From assembly GCA_017307955.1 (NCBI GenBank), contig JAFKFV010000008.1, positions 124,001 through 188,000 on the forward strand: a stretch of DNA of 64,000 nucleotides. Direction: 5' to 3'. Shown in pieces: positions 13,437 to 24,153 of the stretch. A program made the translations under genes and the position numbers. This DNA is from Allobosea sp. (GTDB lineage Bacteria; Pseudomonadota; Alphaproteobacteria; Rhizobiales; Kaistiaceae). Position 1 is the stretch's first letter, and every line of letters starts with the position of its first letter. The notes below the pieces were generated by a model, which saw only the letters and a list, made by a program, of their open reading frames with translations, made no database searches and was not told the DNA's origin.

Positions 13437-13468
13437 CTTGCGGCTCTTTGGCCATCTTCTTATATACG
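13437..13468 (+). promoter_or_regulatory. RpoH (sigma-32) heat-shock promoter of dnaK
   Basis: CTTG at 13437-13440 is followed after exactly 18 bases by CTTATATACG at 13459-13468. This matches every fixed position of the alphaproteobacterial RpoH pattern CTTG-N17/18-CYTATNTNNG. Transcription would start near 13475, giving a dnaK leader of about 130 bases. No CIRCE dyad for HrcA was seen here. The match is read directly from the sequence; its activity is inferred. Confidence 0.8.
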
Positions 13469-13607
13469 CGGTCGAACCCGGGGCCGGCGCTTTCCAAGGC
13501 GGCGGTTCCGAACCCGAATATGTCGCTGGGGGCCGTTCGGAATTCCGGCCCAGTTCCGCGGATGCCTCCTCGAGGGTCCGCACGGCCCGCCGAAAAGGAG
13601 AGAACAT

Positions 13608-15515
<1,908 letters not shown>

Positions 15516-15542
15516 ACAGAGCGTCCGTGATAGTATTGGGGG

Positions 15543-15564
15543 CCCGGCGCGGAAACGCGCCGGG
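15543..15564 (+). terminator. GAAA-loop hairpin between dnaK and dnaJ
   Basis: A perfect 9-bp stem CCCGGCGCG / CGCGCCGGG encloses a GAAA tetraloop and is followed by TCTTCC. It lies 27 bases after the dnaK stop and 71 bases before dnaJ. It could be a partial terminator or a 3'-end stabilising hairpin that sets the dnaK:dnaJ ratio. The short T run makes full termination unlikely. Confidence 0.6.
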
Positions 15565-15635
15565 TCTTCCATGATCCGGACCCGGATTTTCGCCTTTCCC
15601 TTTCAAGTTTCCGGCACAGGTCCAGACATCGTCCG

Positions 15636-16769
15636 ATGGCCAAGGTCGACTATTACGAAGTGCTGGGCGTCGCCCGGGACGCCGACGACAAGACGCTGAA
15701 GGCGGCCTTCCGCAAGCTCGCGATGCAGTATCATCCGGACCGCAATCCGGGCGATCACACCGCCGAGTCGAAGTTCAAGGAAATCAACGAGGCCTACGAG
15801 AAGCTGCGCGATCCGCAGAAGCGGGCCGCCTATGACCGCTTCGGCCATGCCGCCTTCGACGGCCCCGGCGGCGGCGGTCCCGGCGGCTTCTCCGGCGATT
15901 TCGGCTCGTCGATGTCCGACATCTTCGACGACATCTTCGGCGAGTTCATGGGCGGGCGGCGCGGCCAGCGCCCGAGCGGCGGCCGCGAGCGCGGCGCCGA
16001 TCTCCGCTACAACATGGAGATCACGCTCGAGGAAGCCTATTCCGGCAAGACCGCCGAGATCCGCGTCCCGACCAAGATCGCCTGCGAGACATGCTCGGGC
16101 ACCGGCGCGCGACCGGGCTCGCATCCCAAGGTCTGCACCACCTGCGACGGCCATGGCCGCGTCCGCGCCGCGCAGGGCTTCTTCTCGATCGAGCGCACCT
16201 GCCCGACCTGCGGCGGCCGCGGCGAGATCATCTCCGACCCGTGCGAGAAATGCGGCGGCACCGGCCGCCAGACGCAGGAGCGCACGCTGCAGGTCAACAT
16301 CCCGGCCGGCATCGAGGACGGCACGCGCATCCGCCTTTCCGGCGAGGGCGAGGCGGGCCTCAAGGGCGGCCCGGCGGGCGACCTCTATCTCTTCCTGTCG
16401 GTGAAGCCGCATGCGCTGTTCCAGCGCGAGGGCGCCGACATCTTCTGCCGCGTGCCGATCTCGATCACGACGGCCGCGCTCGGCGGCCAGTTCGATGTCC
16501 CGACGGTCGAGGGCGGCAAGACGCGGGTCAAGGTGCCGGAAGGCACGCAGACCGGCAAGCAGTTCCGCCTCAAGGGCAAGGGCATGCCGGTGCTGCGCTC
16601 CGCTCAGATGGGCGACATGTATATCCAGGTCGTCGTCGAGACGCCGAGCAACCTGTCGCGCCGGCAGCGCGAACTCCTCGAAGAATTCGAGCAGGCCTCG
16701 TCGGAAGAGAACAATCCCGAATCCGCCGGGTTCTTCGCCCGTATCCGCGATTTCTTCGGCGGGTCGTGA
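15636..16769 (+). CDS. dnaJ: Chaperone protein DnaJ (Hsp40)
   Basis: DnaJ delivers substrates to DnaK and stimulates its ATPase. The 377 residues show an N-terminal J domain with the HPD tripeptide (YHPDRNPGD, about residues 32-40) and a Gly/Phe-rich linker ([15 protein letters not shown]). The zinc-binding region has four CXXCXGXG repeats, starting [24 protein letters not shown] and CEKCGGTG, and the C-terminal peptide-binding domain follows. All parts are intact, so this is a full type I DnaJ. It is downstream of dnaK in the usual order. Confidence 0.97.
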   Translation: MAKVDYYEVLGVARDADDKTLKAAFRKLAMQYHPDRNPGDHTAESKFKEINEAYEKLRDPQKRAAYDRFGHAAFDGPGGGGPGGFSGDFGSSMSDIFDDIFGEFMGGRRGQRPSGGRERGADLRYNMEITLEEAYSGKTAEIRVPTKIACETCSGTGARPGSHPKVCTTCDGHGRVRAAQGFFSIERTCPTCGGRGEIISDPCEKCGGTGRQTQERTLQVNIPAGIEDGTRIRLSGEGEAGLKGGPAGDLYLFLSVKPHALFQREGADIFCRVPISITTAALGGQFDVPTVEGGKTRVKVPEGTQTGKQFRLKGKGMPVLRSAQMGDMYIQVVVETPSNLSRRQRELLEEFEQASSEENNPESAGFFARIRDFFGGS

Positions 16770-16837
16770 GGCGGGCATCCGTCACAGGATTGCCTTGAAG
16801 TCGGCCGCATGATGGCGGCGCGCAAAGAGAGGGCCGC

Positions 16838-17434
16838 ATGTCGTCGATCGAGAAGCGCAAGCTGAAATCCGCCGTCGCCGACGAGGTCCGCTTCCTCTGC
16901 AACTGGATGGGCCGTCCGCTCACGACCGGCGCCGTCAGCCCGTCCGGCAAGGCGCTGACCAAGCTGATGGCGAGCTTCGTCGATCCCGCCGATCCGCGGC
17001 CGGTGGTCGAGCTCGGCCCCGGCACCGGCGTCGTCACCAAGGCGCTGCTCGATCGCGGCGTTTCGCCGGAGCGGCTGGTCTCGATCGAGTTCAATCCGGA
17101 TTTCTGCGCGCTGCTCCGGAAGCGCTTTTCCGGCGTCAACATCATCCAGGGCGACGCCTATACGCTCGGCGAAACGCTGAAGGGCACGGTCGACGGCGAG
17201 ATCTCGGCGGTCGTCTCGTCGCTGCCACTGTTCACACGCCCACCCGAGATGCGGCGCGCGCTGATCCTGGAAGCGCTGGGCCGCATGCCGGCGGGCCGGC
17301 CGCTGATCCAGTTCTCCTATGCGCTGGTGCCGCCGGTTCCGGCCGAGCCGGGCCTCTTCACCGTCGAACACACCCATTGGGTGGTCATGAACCTGCCGCC
17401 GGCTCGCGTCTGGCTCTATCGCCGGGCGGGCTGA
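16838..17434 (+). CDS. pmtA: Phosphatidylethanolamine N-methyltransferase, PmtA type
   Basis: PmtA methylates phosphatidylethanolamine with S-adenosylmethionine to make phosphatidylcholine at the cytoplasmic membrane face. The 198-residue soluble methyltransferase has the SAM-binding motif VVELGPGTGVVTKAL at about residues 54-68. Before it, the conserved GRPLTTGAVSPSGKALTKLM resembles rhizobial PmtA and the related KsgA fold. The small size and lack of an RNA-binding C-terminal domain argue against KsgA. Its stop overlaps the start of the next gene (ATGA), so they are translationally coupled. Function in PC synthesis is inferred from family similarity. Confidence 0.85.
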   Translation: MSSIEKRKLKSAVADEVRFLCNWMGRPLTTGAVSPSGKALTKLMASFVDPADPRPVVELGPGTGVVTKALLDRGVSPERLVSIEFNPDFCALLRKRFSGVNIIQGDAYTLGETLKGTVDGEISAVVSSLPLFTRPPEMRRALILEALGRMPAGRPLIQFSYALVPPVPAEPGLFTVEHTHWVVMNLPPARVWLYRRAG

Positions 17435-18030
17435 TGGCCGTTCTCCTCTACGTCTCGCATCCGGAAGTCGCGATCGATCCCGCCGTGCCGGTTCCCGACT
17501 GGGGCCTTTCGGCCAAGGGCCGGGACCGCGCCTCGGCTTTCGCGCCGCATCCGCTCGTCGCCTCGGCCGGCCGGATCGTCGCGAGCCGCGAGAAAAAGGC
17601 GATCGAGACCGCCGAAATCCTCGCCGCGCCGCGCGGCCTCTCCGTCGAGATCCGCGACGATCTGCACGAGAACGACCGCTCGGCGACCGGCTTCCTGCCG
17701 CCTCAGGAATTCGAGGCGACCGCCAACCGCTTCTTCGCCGAGCCCGAAACGAGCATTCGCGGCTGGGAGCGGGCGATCGACGCGCAGCGGCGCATCGTCG
17801 GTGCGGTCACCGCCATTCTCGCGGAACGCCCGGACGTCGAGACGACGGTGATGGTCGGGCATGGCGGCGTCGGCACGCTGCTGCTCTGCCATGCCGGCGG
17901 CTTCGCCATCGACCGCCGGCACGACCAGACGGGCGGCGGCGGCAATGTCCTCGTCATCGCCACCGATCCGCTGCGGCTTCTCGCGCCCTGGACACGGATG
18001 GAAGCGTTCGGAACGACGCTGCCTGCCTGA
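17434..18030 (+). CDS. Histidine phosphatase-superfamily protein with altered RHG motif
   Basis: This 198-residue protein has the phosphoglycerate-mutase-like fold: a catalytic-type histidine near the N-terminus (H9), a conserved SREKKAIETAEIL helix start, an acidic DDLHEND loop and a second histidine in MVGHGGVG (H143). The usual RHG signature is changed to SHP: Ser replaces the phosphate-binding Arg and Pro replaces Gly. The same degeneracy may be a property of the rhizobial branch, so it may be a non-canonical phosphatase or a binding protein rather than a dead gene. It overlaps the pmtA stop by one base and is probably cotranscribed with it. No substrate can be named. Confidence 0.8.
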   Translation: MAVLLYVSHPEVAIDPAVPVPDWGLSAKGRDRASAFAPHPLVASAGRIVASREKKAIETAEILAAPRGLSVEIRDDLHENDRSATGFLPPQEFEATANRFFAEPETSIRGWERAIDAQRRIVGAVTAILAERPDVETTVMVGHGGVGTLLLCHAGGFAIDRRHDQTGGGGNVLVIATDPLRLLAPWTRMEAFGTTLPA

Positions 18031-18106
18031 GGCTCGATCGCGACCGGCCCTCTCGGCGCTTCCCTCGAGGCCGGAAAGACTCTAGAGCTTCGCCATCACG
18101 GGAATC

Positions 18107-18679
18107 ATGATGGCGCCGCCGCGCATTCTCCTTCTTGCAGGGTCGACCGCGCCTGCCGCACCGGCAAGCCGGCTCGCCGCGGCGTTTGCCCGCGAGATCG
18201 TCTTTCTCGACGCCGAGGCGACGCTCGTGTCGCTGGCCGACTATCCGATGCCGCTCTCCGACGCCGACGGATCCGCCTCCGTGCCGGATCCGGCCGTGAA
18301 GCTCGGCGCCATGCTGCGGGCGCACAGCGCCACCTTCATCGCGACGCCCTCCGTCTGCGGCGGCATGCCGGCGCTTCTGCGCAACGCGCTCGAATGGCTC
18401 GCGCGCGCCCATGGCCGGCCCAAGACCGGGGCGCCGCTCTTCGCGCTCGCCGCCGTTTCCGATGACGACACCGGCGCGCTGTCGGCGCTCGGCGAACTCG
18501 AGCGCTTCGCCGCGCGCGGCTTCTCCGCGACGCTGATCGGCGGCGGGCTCGCCATCGGCCGCGCCGGCCTCGCCTTCGACGCCAAGGGCCGGCTCGACGA
18601 TCCACAGCTCTCCGCCCGCCTGCAGGCGCTGGCCCGCGAGACCGTCTTCGCCGCCCGCCGCCTCGTCCCCGACAGCTGA
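18107..18679 (+). CDS. NAD(P)H-dependent FMN reductase-family protein
   Basis: The 190-residue protein fits the flavodoxin-like NADPH-dependent FMN reductase family. It starts with a strand-loop RILLLAGSTAPAAPASRLA that corresponds to the FMN phosphate loop. It also has the pattern ATPSVCGGMPALLRNALEWL, matching the family's TPEYNGS.P..LKNAIDWL motif, although the usual Tyr is replaced. It precedes pyrF by 27 bp on the same strand and is probably cotranscribed with it. Its partner and physiological substrate are unknown. A second in-frame ATG three bases downstream could also serve as start. Confidence 0.8.
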   Translation: MMAPPRILLLAGSTAPAAPASRLAAAFAREIVFLDAEATLVSLADYPMPLSDADGSASVPDPAVKLGAMLRAHSATFIATPSVCGGMPALLRNALEWLARAHGRPKTGAPLFALAAVSDDDTGALSALGELERFAARGFSATLIGGGLAIGRAGLAFDAKGRLDDPQLSARLQALARETVFAARRLVPDS

Positions 18680-18706
18680 ACCGTCCCCGGAAGCGAGACC
18701 TCGCCA

Positions 18707-19414
18707 ATGCCCATCCTCGACATGCGCGACAAACTGATCGTCGGCCTCGACCTGCCCACCGTCGCCGAGGCGGAGGCGATGGTGAGGACGCTCGGCGACG
18801 ATGTCGTCTTCTACAAGGTCGGGCTGCAGCTCACCTTCGCCGGCGGCCTCGATTTCGCCCGCCGCCTCGTCGACCAGGGCAAGAAGGTGTTCCTCGACGT
18901 CAAGCTGCTCGACATCGACAACACGGTCGAGCACGCGGTGGAGAACATCGCGCGGCTCGGCATGACCTTCTGCACCATCCACGCCTATCCGAAGGCGATG
19001 CGCGCCGCGGTCGCCGGCAAGGGTGACGCGGCGCTCCGCCTCCTCGCCGTGACCGTGCTGACCTCGATGGACGAGGCCGATCTCGCCGCCGCCGGCTTCG
19101 CGGGCGGCGTCGCCGAACTGGTCGCGCGCCGCGCCGCCGATGCACGGGCTGCCGGCATGGACGGCATCGTCTGCTCGCCGGAAGAGGCGCGCGCGATGCG
19201 GGCAATCGTCGGGGCGGGCATGTCGATCGTGACGCCCGGCATCCGCCCGCGCGGCGCGCCGACCGGCGACCAGAAGCGCGTCGCGACACCGTCCGACGCG
19301 ATCGCCGCCGGTGCCGATCATCTCGTGGTCGGCCGGCCGATCATCGCGGCGGCCGATCCGCGCGGCGTCGCCCGCTCGATCCTCTCGGAAATCGAACTCG
19401 CGATCGCGAAATAG
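18707..19414 (+). CDS. pyrF: Orotidine-5'-phosphate decarboxylase
   Basis: PyrF converts OMP to UMP in the last step of pyrimidine synthesis. The 235-residue barrel protein begins with [16 protein letters not shown] and contains the active-site Asp/Lys pattern [17 protein letters not shown]. Phosphate-binding loops include [18 protein letters not shown] and the C-terminal [10 protein letters not shown]. All active-site parts are present. It follows the FMN-reductase-like gene and is 90 bp ahead of dapB, where a separate promoter may lie. Confidence 0.96.
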   Translation: MPILDMRDKLIVGLDLPTVAEAEAMVRTLGDDVVFYKVGLQLTFAGGLDFARRLVDQGKKVFLDVKLLDIDNTVEHAVENIARLGMTFCTIHAYPKAMRAAVAGKGDAALRLLAVTVLTSMDEADLAAAGFAGGVAELVARRAADARAAGMDGIVCSPEEARAMRAIVGAGMSIVTPGIRPRGAPTGDQKRVATPSDAIAAGADHLVVGRPIIAAADPRGVARSILSEIELAIAK

Positions 19415-19504
19415 CCCTCGCCGCGGCACCGGCGCGGCATCAGCGGCGTTTCATGCCCGCGCCGCCCCTGCTATAGGGACGCGGACAAGCTGGGACTTCG
19501 CAAC

Positions 19505-20314
19505 ATGACCGATATGGGCCTCGTCGTCGTGGGCGCGGGCGGACGGATGGGCCGCACGCTGATCCGCATCATCCACGAGACGCCAGGCGTGACGCTCGTC
19601 GGCGCTGTCGAGCGCGAAGGCGCCGAGACGCTGGGTGCCGATGCCGGCACGCTCGCCGGGCTGCCGGCGGCCGGGATCGCCGTGACCGACGATCCGCTGC
19701 CGGTGTTCGCCAAGGCCGACGGCGTGCTCGATTTCACCAGCCCGGCCGCGACGCTCGCCTTCGCCGAGATCGCGGCGCAGGCGCGCATCGTCCATGTCAT
19801 CGGCACGACCGGCCTTTCCGCCGACGACGAGGCGGCGATCGACGCGGCCGCGCGCCATGCCGTCATCGTCAAGTCCGGCAATATGAGCCTCGGCGTCAAC
19901 CTGCTCGCCCTTCTCGTGCGCCAGGCGGCACGGGCGCTCGACCCGTCCTTCGACATCGAGATCCTCGAGATGCACCACCGCCACAAGGTGGATGCGCCCT
20001 CCGGCACGGCGCTGCTGCTCGGCAAGGCCGCCGCCGACGGCCGCGAGGTCTCGCTCGCCGACGCCTCGGTGCGCGTGCGCGACGGTCATACCGGTCCGCG
20101 CCTCGAAGGGACGATCGGCTTTGCGACGCTGCGCGGCGGCTCGGTCGCCGGCGATCATTCGGTGCTCTTCGCCGGCGAAGGCGAGACGATCACGCTGTCG
20201 CATCACGCCGCCGACCGGGCCATCTTCGCGCGCGGCGCCGTCAAGGCCGCGCTCTGGGCCAGGGGCCGCAAGCCCGGCCGCTATTCCATGGCCGACGTGC
20301 TCGGCTTCTCCTGA
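19505..20314 (+). CDS. dapB: 4-hydroxy-tetrahydrodipicolinate reductase
   Basis: DapB reduces hydroxy-tetrahydrodipicolinate in the diaminopimelate/lysine pathway, feeding peptidoglycan and lysine. The 269 residues contain the N-terminal nucleotide motif [13 protein letters not shown] and the catalytic signature [13 protein letters not shown] (His-His and Lys). The closing [11 protein letters not shown] is typical of the C-terminus, and the length is normal. A TATAGG hexamer at 19472-19477 about 30 bases upstream could be its own -10 element. gpmA follows 23 bp later on the same strand. Confidence 0.96.
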   Translation: MTDMGLVVVGAGGRMGRTLIRIIHETPGVTLVGAVEREGAETLGADAGTLAGLPAAGIAVTDDPLPVFAKADGVLDFTSPAATLAFAEIAAQARIVHVIGTTGLSADDEAAIDAAARHAVIVKSGNMSLGVNLLALLVRQAARALDPSFDIEILEMHHRHKVDAPSGTALLLGKAAADGREVSLADASVRVRDGHTGPRLEGTIGFATLRGGSVAGDHSVLFAGEGETITLSHHAADRAIFARGAVKAALWARGRKPGRYSMADVLGFS

Positions 20315-20337
20315 CCTCCCCTCCCAAGGAACAGCCC

Positions 20338-20958
20338 ATGGACCGCATCCTCGTGCTCGTGCGCCACGGCCAGAGCGACTGGAACCTCAAGAACCTCTTC
20401 ACCGGCTGGCGCGATCCCGACCTGACGCCGAAGGGCGTCGAGGAAGCGCGCGCCGCCGGCAAGCGGCTGAAGGCGCTCGACCTGCAGTTCGGCATCGCCT
20501 TCACCTCGGTGCTGACCCGCGCGCAGCACACGCTGAAGCTGATCCTCGAGGAAATCGGCCAGCCGGATCTCCCGACCACGCGCGACCTCGCCCTCAACGA
20601 GCGCGACTATGGCGACCTCTCGGGCCTCAACAAGGACGATGCCCGCGCCAAATGGGGCGAGGAGCAGGTGCATATCTGGCGCCGCTCCTACGACATCGCC
20701 CCGCCCGGCGGCGAGTCGCTCAAGGACACCGGTGCCCGCGTCTGGCCCTATTATCTCTTCAACATCCTGCCGCCCGTGATGCGCGGCGAGAAGGTCCTGG
20801 TCGCGGCACATGGCAATTCGCTGCGCGCCCTCATCATGGCGCTCGAAGGCCTGACGCCCGAGGAGATCCTCAAGCAGGAGCTCGAGACGGGCGTGCCGAT
20901 CGTCTACCGCCTCAACGCCGACACGACGGTGGCGGAGAAGAAGGTGCTGAAGGGGTGA
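20338..20958 (+). CDS. gpmA: 2,3-bisphosphoglycerate-dependent phosphoglycerate mutase
   Basis: GpmA interconverts 2- and 3-phosphoglycerate in glycolysis and gluconeogenesis. The 206-residue enzyme has the phosphohistidine motif VRHGQSDWN near residues 8-16, a catalytic [11 protein letters not shown] region and the second histidine in [11 protein letters not shown]. It is shorter than the about 250-residue enterobacterial enzyme, as expected for the alphaproteobacterial form. It follows dapB after 23 bp, and a HicB-like gene begins 17 bp after its stop. Confidence 0.95.
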   Translation: MDRILVLVRHGQSDWNLKNLFTGWRDPDLTPKGVEEARAAGKRLKALDLQFGIAFTSVLTRAQHTLKLILEEIGQPDLPTTRDLALNERDYGDLSGLNKDDARAKWGEEQVHIWRRSYDIAPPGGESLKDTGARVWPYYLFNILPPVMRGEKVLVAAHGNSLRALIMALEGLTPEEILKQELETGVPIVYRLNADTTVAEKKVLKG

Positions 20959-20975
20959 ACGGTGGGAGGCGAGCC

Positions 20976-21266
20976 TTGGCGGCGCTTCGCTATCAGGTCC
21001 TCATCGAGCCGCTGGCCGAGGAAGACGGCAGTGGCTTCGTCGCGAGCGTTCCGGACCTCCCCGGCTGCATGAGCGACGGCGCGTCGCCCGAGGAGGCGCT
21101 CGCCAGGGTTCAGGATGCGATCGCAGCCTGGATCGAGGCGGCGCGCGAACTCGGGCACCCCGTTCCTTCCCCGACCGGCACGTGCTCGATTGGCGCGCTG
21201 CTCGCCGCTGCGCCGACATTCGACGACGCGCGGGACGGGACGCAGGTACGCGACGTGCCGTTCTGA
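20976..21266 (+). CDS. Orphan HicB-like (UPF0150) antitoxin-fold protein, TTG start
   Basis: This 96-residue reading frame matches the HicB/UPF0150 domain: it begins LRYQVLIEPLAEEDGSGFVA, followed by VPDLPGCMSDGASPEEAL and AIAAWIEAARELG. The domain is RNase-H-like and is usually an antitoxin neutralising the HicA RNase. No ATG or plausible GTG start exists. A TTG at 20976 preceded by GGGAGG six bases upstream is the best start. No HicA-sized gene lies beside it, and the C-terminal part has no clear DNA-binding helix. It is therefore an orphan whose role is unknown. It is easily missed because of the TTG start. Confidence 0.75.
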   Translation: MAALRYQVLIEPLAEEDGSGFVASVPDLPGCMSDGASPEEALARVQDAIAAWIEAARELGHPVPSPTGTCSIGALLAAAPTFDDARDGTQVRDVPF

Positions 21267-21272
21267 CCGCGG

Positions 21273-22442
21273 CTATCCGCTGACAAGATCGCCGCGCGCG
21301 AGCTGACGCCATTCCCGCTGCACGTCCGCATCGGGTTCTCCGCTCGCCCGATGCGCCTCCAGCCTCGCCCGCTCCGGATCCAGCCGACCCAGCGCCCATA
21401 TGGCGGCGCCGCGGACGATCGCGGCGGGGTCGCCGAGGCGCTCCACAACCAACGGGACCAGCGACGCGTCCTTCGAATTGCCGATGGCGATCAGCACGTT
21501 GCGCAGGAAGCGGTCGCGGCCGATGCGCTTCACGGGCGAACCTGAGAACAGCGCGCGGAAGGCGGCATCGTCCAGCCTCGCAAGGTCGGCGAGGCGGGGC
21601 GCGGCAAGGTCCGCCCGCGCCTTCAGCTTCATCTCGGCGCCGGCCTGCGCGAACTTGTTCCACGGGCAGGCGGCGAGACAGTCGTCGCAGCCATAGATGC
21701 GGTTGCCCATCGCGGCGCGGAACTCGGGCGGGATCGGGCCGGCATGCTCGATGGTGAGATAGGAGATGCAGCGCCGCGCATCGATCTGATAGGGCGCCGG
21801 AAAGGCGGCGGTCGGGCAGGCGTCGAGGCAGGCGCGGCAGGAGCCGCAATGGTCGCGCTCGGGCTCGTCCGGCTTGAGCGGCAGCGCGGTCAGGATCGCG
21901 CCAAGGAACAGCCAGGACCCGAACTTCCGCGAGACGAGATTGGTGTGCTTGCCCTGCCAGCCGATGCCGGCGGCGGCGGCCAGCGGCTTTTCCATCAGCG
22001 GCGCGGTGTCGACGAACACCTTGACCTCGGCGCCGCTGCGCGCCGCGAGGCGGCCGGCGAGCAGCTTCAGCTTGCCCTTGATGACGTCGTGATAGTCGCG
22101 GTTCTGCGCATAGACGGAGATCGCGCCGCGATCTGCCTTGGCGAGGATGGCGCGGGGATCGGTCTCGGGGCCGTAATTGAGCCCGAGCATCACGACGGCG
22201 CGGACATCCGGCCAGATCATGCGCGGATCGCCGCGCCGCGCCTCGGTCTCCGCCATCCATGCCATGGTGCCGTGCCGTCCCGCTTCGAGAAAGGCGCGCA
22301 GGCGCGGCGCCGCTTGGGGGATGGCATCGGGCGCGGCGATGCGGACGGCATCGAAGCCCTCGCTCAGCGCATCGGCGACGAGGCGGGTCTTCTCGGCCGC
22401 AAGGGCGACATCGTGAGCGCCATCGCGGCCGGCTTCGTTCAG
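21273..22442 (-). CDS. queG: Epoxyqueuosine reductase QueG, unusual start
   Basis: QueG reduces epoxyqueuosine to queuosine in the tRNA wobble position, using cobalamin and two [4Fe-4S] clusters. The protein contains both ferredoxin-type cysteine clusters ([12 protein letters not shown] and [11 protein letters not shown]) and the catalytic VDTAPLMEK region. A C-terminal HEAT-like segment follows ([20 protein letters not shown]). Homology to the N-terminus ([20 protein letters not shown]) reaches upstream of the first ATG, yet no ATG, GTG or TTG lies in frame between the fzlA stop and this region. The coordinate given uses a CTG that overlaps the fzlA TGA. The true start may instead be a GTG at 22541 inside fzlA. 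The body call is secure, the start is not. Confidence 0.9.
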   Translation of the reverse strand: MNEAGRDGAHDVALAAEKTRLVADALSEGFDAVRIAAPDAIPQAAPRLRAFLEAGRHGTMAWMAETEARRGDPRMIWPDVRAVVMLGLNYGPETDPRAILAKADRGAISVYAQNRDYHDVIKGKLKLLAGRLAARSGAEVKVFVDTAPLMEKPLAAAAGIGWQGKHTNLVSRKFGSWLFLGAILTALPLKPDEPERDHCGSCRACLDACPTAAFPAPYQIDARRCISYLTIEHAGPIPPEFRAAMGNRIYGCDDCLAACPWNKFAQAGAEMKLKARADLAAPRLADLARLDDAAFRALFSGSPVKRIGRDRFLRNVLIAIGNSKDASLVPLVVERLGDPAAIVRGAAIWALGRLDPERARLEAHRASGEPDADVQREWRQLARGDLVSG

Positions 22443-23131
22443 AAGTCGAGATCCGCGTAATGGGTCGAGGCCGGGACGCCCCGGAGCGTGTCGGCGAGCA
22501 GCGAGCGGAAGGACGGGCGGGACTTCACCCGCGCGTACCACGCCTTCGCCGTCTCGTCGGCTTCCCATGGCACCTCGCCGAGATAGTCGATGCAGGAGAT
22601 CTCCGCCGCGGCGGCGAAATCGGCCAGCGACAGCTCGCGGCCGGCCAGCCAGTTCCTGCGTCCGGCCAGATAGCCGATATATTGCAGATGATAGCGGATA
22701 TTGGCGCGCGCCGCACGAAGCGCGGCCGGATCGGGCGAATTGCTGCCTTCGCCCGGGCCCATGCGCCGCTTGTAGACCTTCTCGGTGACGAGATAGTTCG
22801 TCACCTCGCCATGGAGCTTCTGCGAGAACCACTCGACGAGACGGCGGACCTCGGCGCGGTCTGCGGCATGCTCGGGCATCAGCCGAACCTCGCCCATGCG
22901 CGCGCCCTTGGTCTCGACGAGATATTCCGCGACCACGGACCCGCCGCTCACCACCGTGTCATTGTCGTCGATGAAGATCGGCAGCGTGCCGGCCGGGTTC
23001 ATCTGCAACAGCGCCGGGACGCGCAGCCAGGGCTTCTCCTCGATGAATTCGACGGTCTCGTCATACTCGGCCAGCACGAGGCGGACATAGCGGGACGCGG
23101 CGGAAAACGGGTGGTGGTGAAGCTGGGACAT
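22439..23131 (-). CDS. fzlA: FzlA-type GST-like cell-division protein
   Basis: The 230-residue protein has a glutathione-S-transferase fold: an N-terminal thioredoxin-like part ([32 protein letters not shown]) and a helical C-terminal part ([19 protein letters not shown]). Its C-terminal tail, HYADLDF, and the overall pattern match FzlA, the alphaproteobacterial FtsZ-binding protein that links the Z-ring to FtsW/FtsI septal synthesis. It is therefore probably a structural division factor rather than a detoxifying GST. The ATG at 23129-23131 is chosen; longer starts give unrelated sequence. It overlaps queG and is divergent from uppP, a lipid II cycle enzyme. Confidence 0.75.
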   Translation of the reverse strand: MSQLHHHPFSAASRYVRLVLAEYDETVEFIEEKPWLRVPALLQMNPAGTLPIFIDDNDTVVSGGSVVAEYLVETKGARMGEVRLMPEHAADRAEVRRLVEWFSQKLHGEVTNYLVTEKVYKRRMGPGEGSNSPDPAALRAARANIRYHLQYIGYLAGRRNWLAGRELSLADFAAAAEISCIDYLGEVPWEADETAKAWYARVKSRPSFRSLLADTLRGVPASTHYADLDF

Positions 23132-23187
23132 CGACACGCGGCGAGGTGTGGCGGGCAAAGACAGCGATTTTGCGGCAGTTCGTCCAA

Positions 23188-23217
23188 TTGCCGCCGATCT
23201 TTCGCGGCCCGCATATA
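23188..23217 (+). promoter_or_regulatory. Possible sigma-70 promoter of uppP
   Basis: TTGCCG at 23188-23193 and CATATA at 23212-23217 are separated by 18 bases and lie about 70 bases before the uppP start in a 155-bp divergent gap. The match to the housekeeping consensus is moderate. It is read from the sequence only. Confidence 0.35.
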
Positions 23218-23286
23218 GGCTGCCATCGTCACCGCGATCAAGCCGATTCGCGCTCACTCCCCCTCGTCCCGAAACAAGGGTGATCC

Positions 23287-24093
23287 ATGGATCCCAAAAG
23301 CATGCTGGATGCGCTCATTCTCGGCCTCATCGAGGGCCTGACGGAGTTCATCCCGGTATCCTCGACCGGCCATCTGCTGCTCGCGGGCCACTTCCTCGGC
23401 TTCGACAGCCCCGGCCGGGCCTTCGAGGTGCTGATCCAGCTCGGCGCGATCCTCGCGATCCTCACCGTCTATGCCGCGCGCATCCTGAAGATCCTGAAGG
23501 ACCTGCCGCATGATCCGCGCACCCGACGCTTCGTGATCGGCGTGCTCGTCGCCTTCCTGCCGGCGGTCGTCGTCGGCGTCATCGCGCATGACTTCATCAA
23601 GCGGGTGCTGTTCGAGAGCCCGATGCTGATCTCGATCACGCTCATCCTCGGCGGCTTCGTGCTCCTGATCGTCGACCGGATCGACATGCGGCCGCGCTAT
23701 CACGACGCGATGGACTTCCCGCTGCCGATGTATCTCGCGATCGGCATCGTGCAGTGTCTCGCCATGATCCCCGGCGTGTCGCGCTCGGGCGCCACCGTCG
23801 TCGCCGCCATGGCGTTTGGCAGCGACAAGCGCTCGGCGGCCGAGTTCTCGTTCTTCCTCGCGATGCCGACCATGGTCGGCGCCTTCGCCTATGATCTTTA
23901 CAAGAACCACGCCGCGCTCAGCGACGCGGCGCTGATCAATATCGGCATCGGCTTCGTCGCCGCCTTCATCGCCGGCGTCTTCGTCGTGCGCCACCTGCTC
24001 GATTTCGTCAGCCAGCGCGGCTTCGCGCCCTTCGCCTATTGGCGCATCGTCGTCGGCGCCATCGCGCTGGCGGCCGTGCTCACCTTTGGCTGA
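23287..24093 (+). CDS. uppP: Undecaprenyl-diphosphatase UppP (BacA)
   Basis: UppP dephosphorylates undecaprenyl diphosphate at the membrane to recycle the lipid carrier for peptidoglycan and other polymers, and raised dosage can give bacitracin tolerance. The 268-residue protein has several membrane segments and the two family signatures: [17 protein letters not shown] near the N-terminus and [14 protein letters not shown] in the middle. Both contain the conserved Glu, Ser and Arg. A hairpin terminator follows 16 bp after the stop. It is convergent with the NDUFA9-like gene. Confidence 0.96.
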   Translation: MDPKSMLDALILGLIEGLTEFIPVSSTGHLLLAGHFLGFDSPGRAFEVLIQLGAILAILTVYAARILKILKDLPHDPRTRRFVIGVLVAFLPAVVVGVIAHDFIKRVLFESPMLISITLILGGFVLLIVDRIDMRPRYHDAMDFPLPMYLAIGIVQCLAMIPGVSRSGATVVAAMAFGSDKRSAAEFSFFLAMPTMVGAFAYDLYKNHAALSDAALINIGIGFVAAFIAGVFVVRHLLDFVSQRGFAPFAYWRIVVGAIALAAVLTFG

Positions 24094-24108
24094 GCCTCGA
24101 AACGAAAA

Positions 24109-24128
24109 CGGGGCCCGAAAGGGCCCCG
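24109..24128. terminator. Bidirectional GAAA-loop terminator between uppP and the NDUFA9-like gene
   Basis: CGGGGCCC and GGGCCCCG form a perfect 8-bp stem around a GAAA loop in the 60-bp convergent gap. On the minus strand the hairpin is followed by TTTTCGTTT, a good intrinsic terminator for the NDUFA9-like gene. On the plus strand the T run is weak. Confidence 0.8.
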
Positions 24129-24153
24129 TCCAGCCTCGCCGATCGCGCGCCGG

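Noticed and set aside
20955..21266. A complete HicA-HicB toxin-antitoxin module
   Set aside because: No HicA-sized reading frame lies beside the HicB-like gene, and gpmA abuts upstream.
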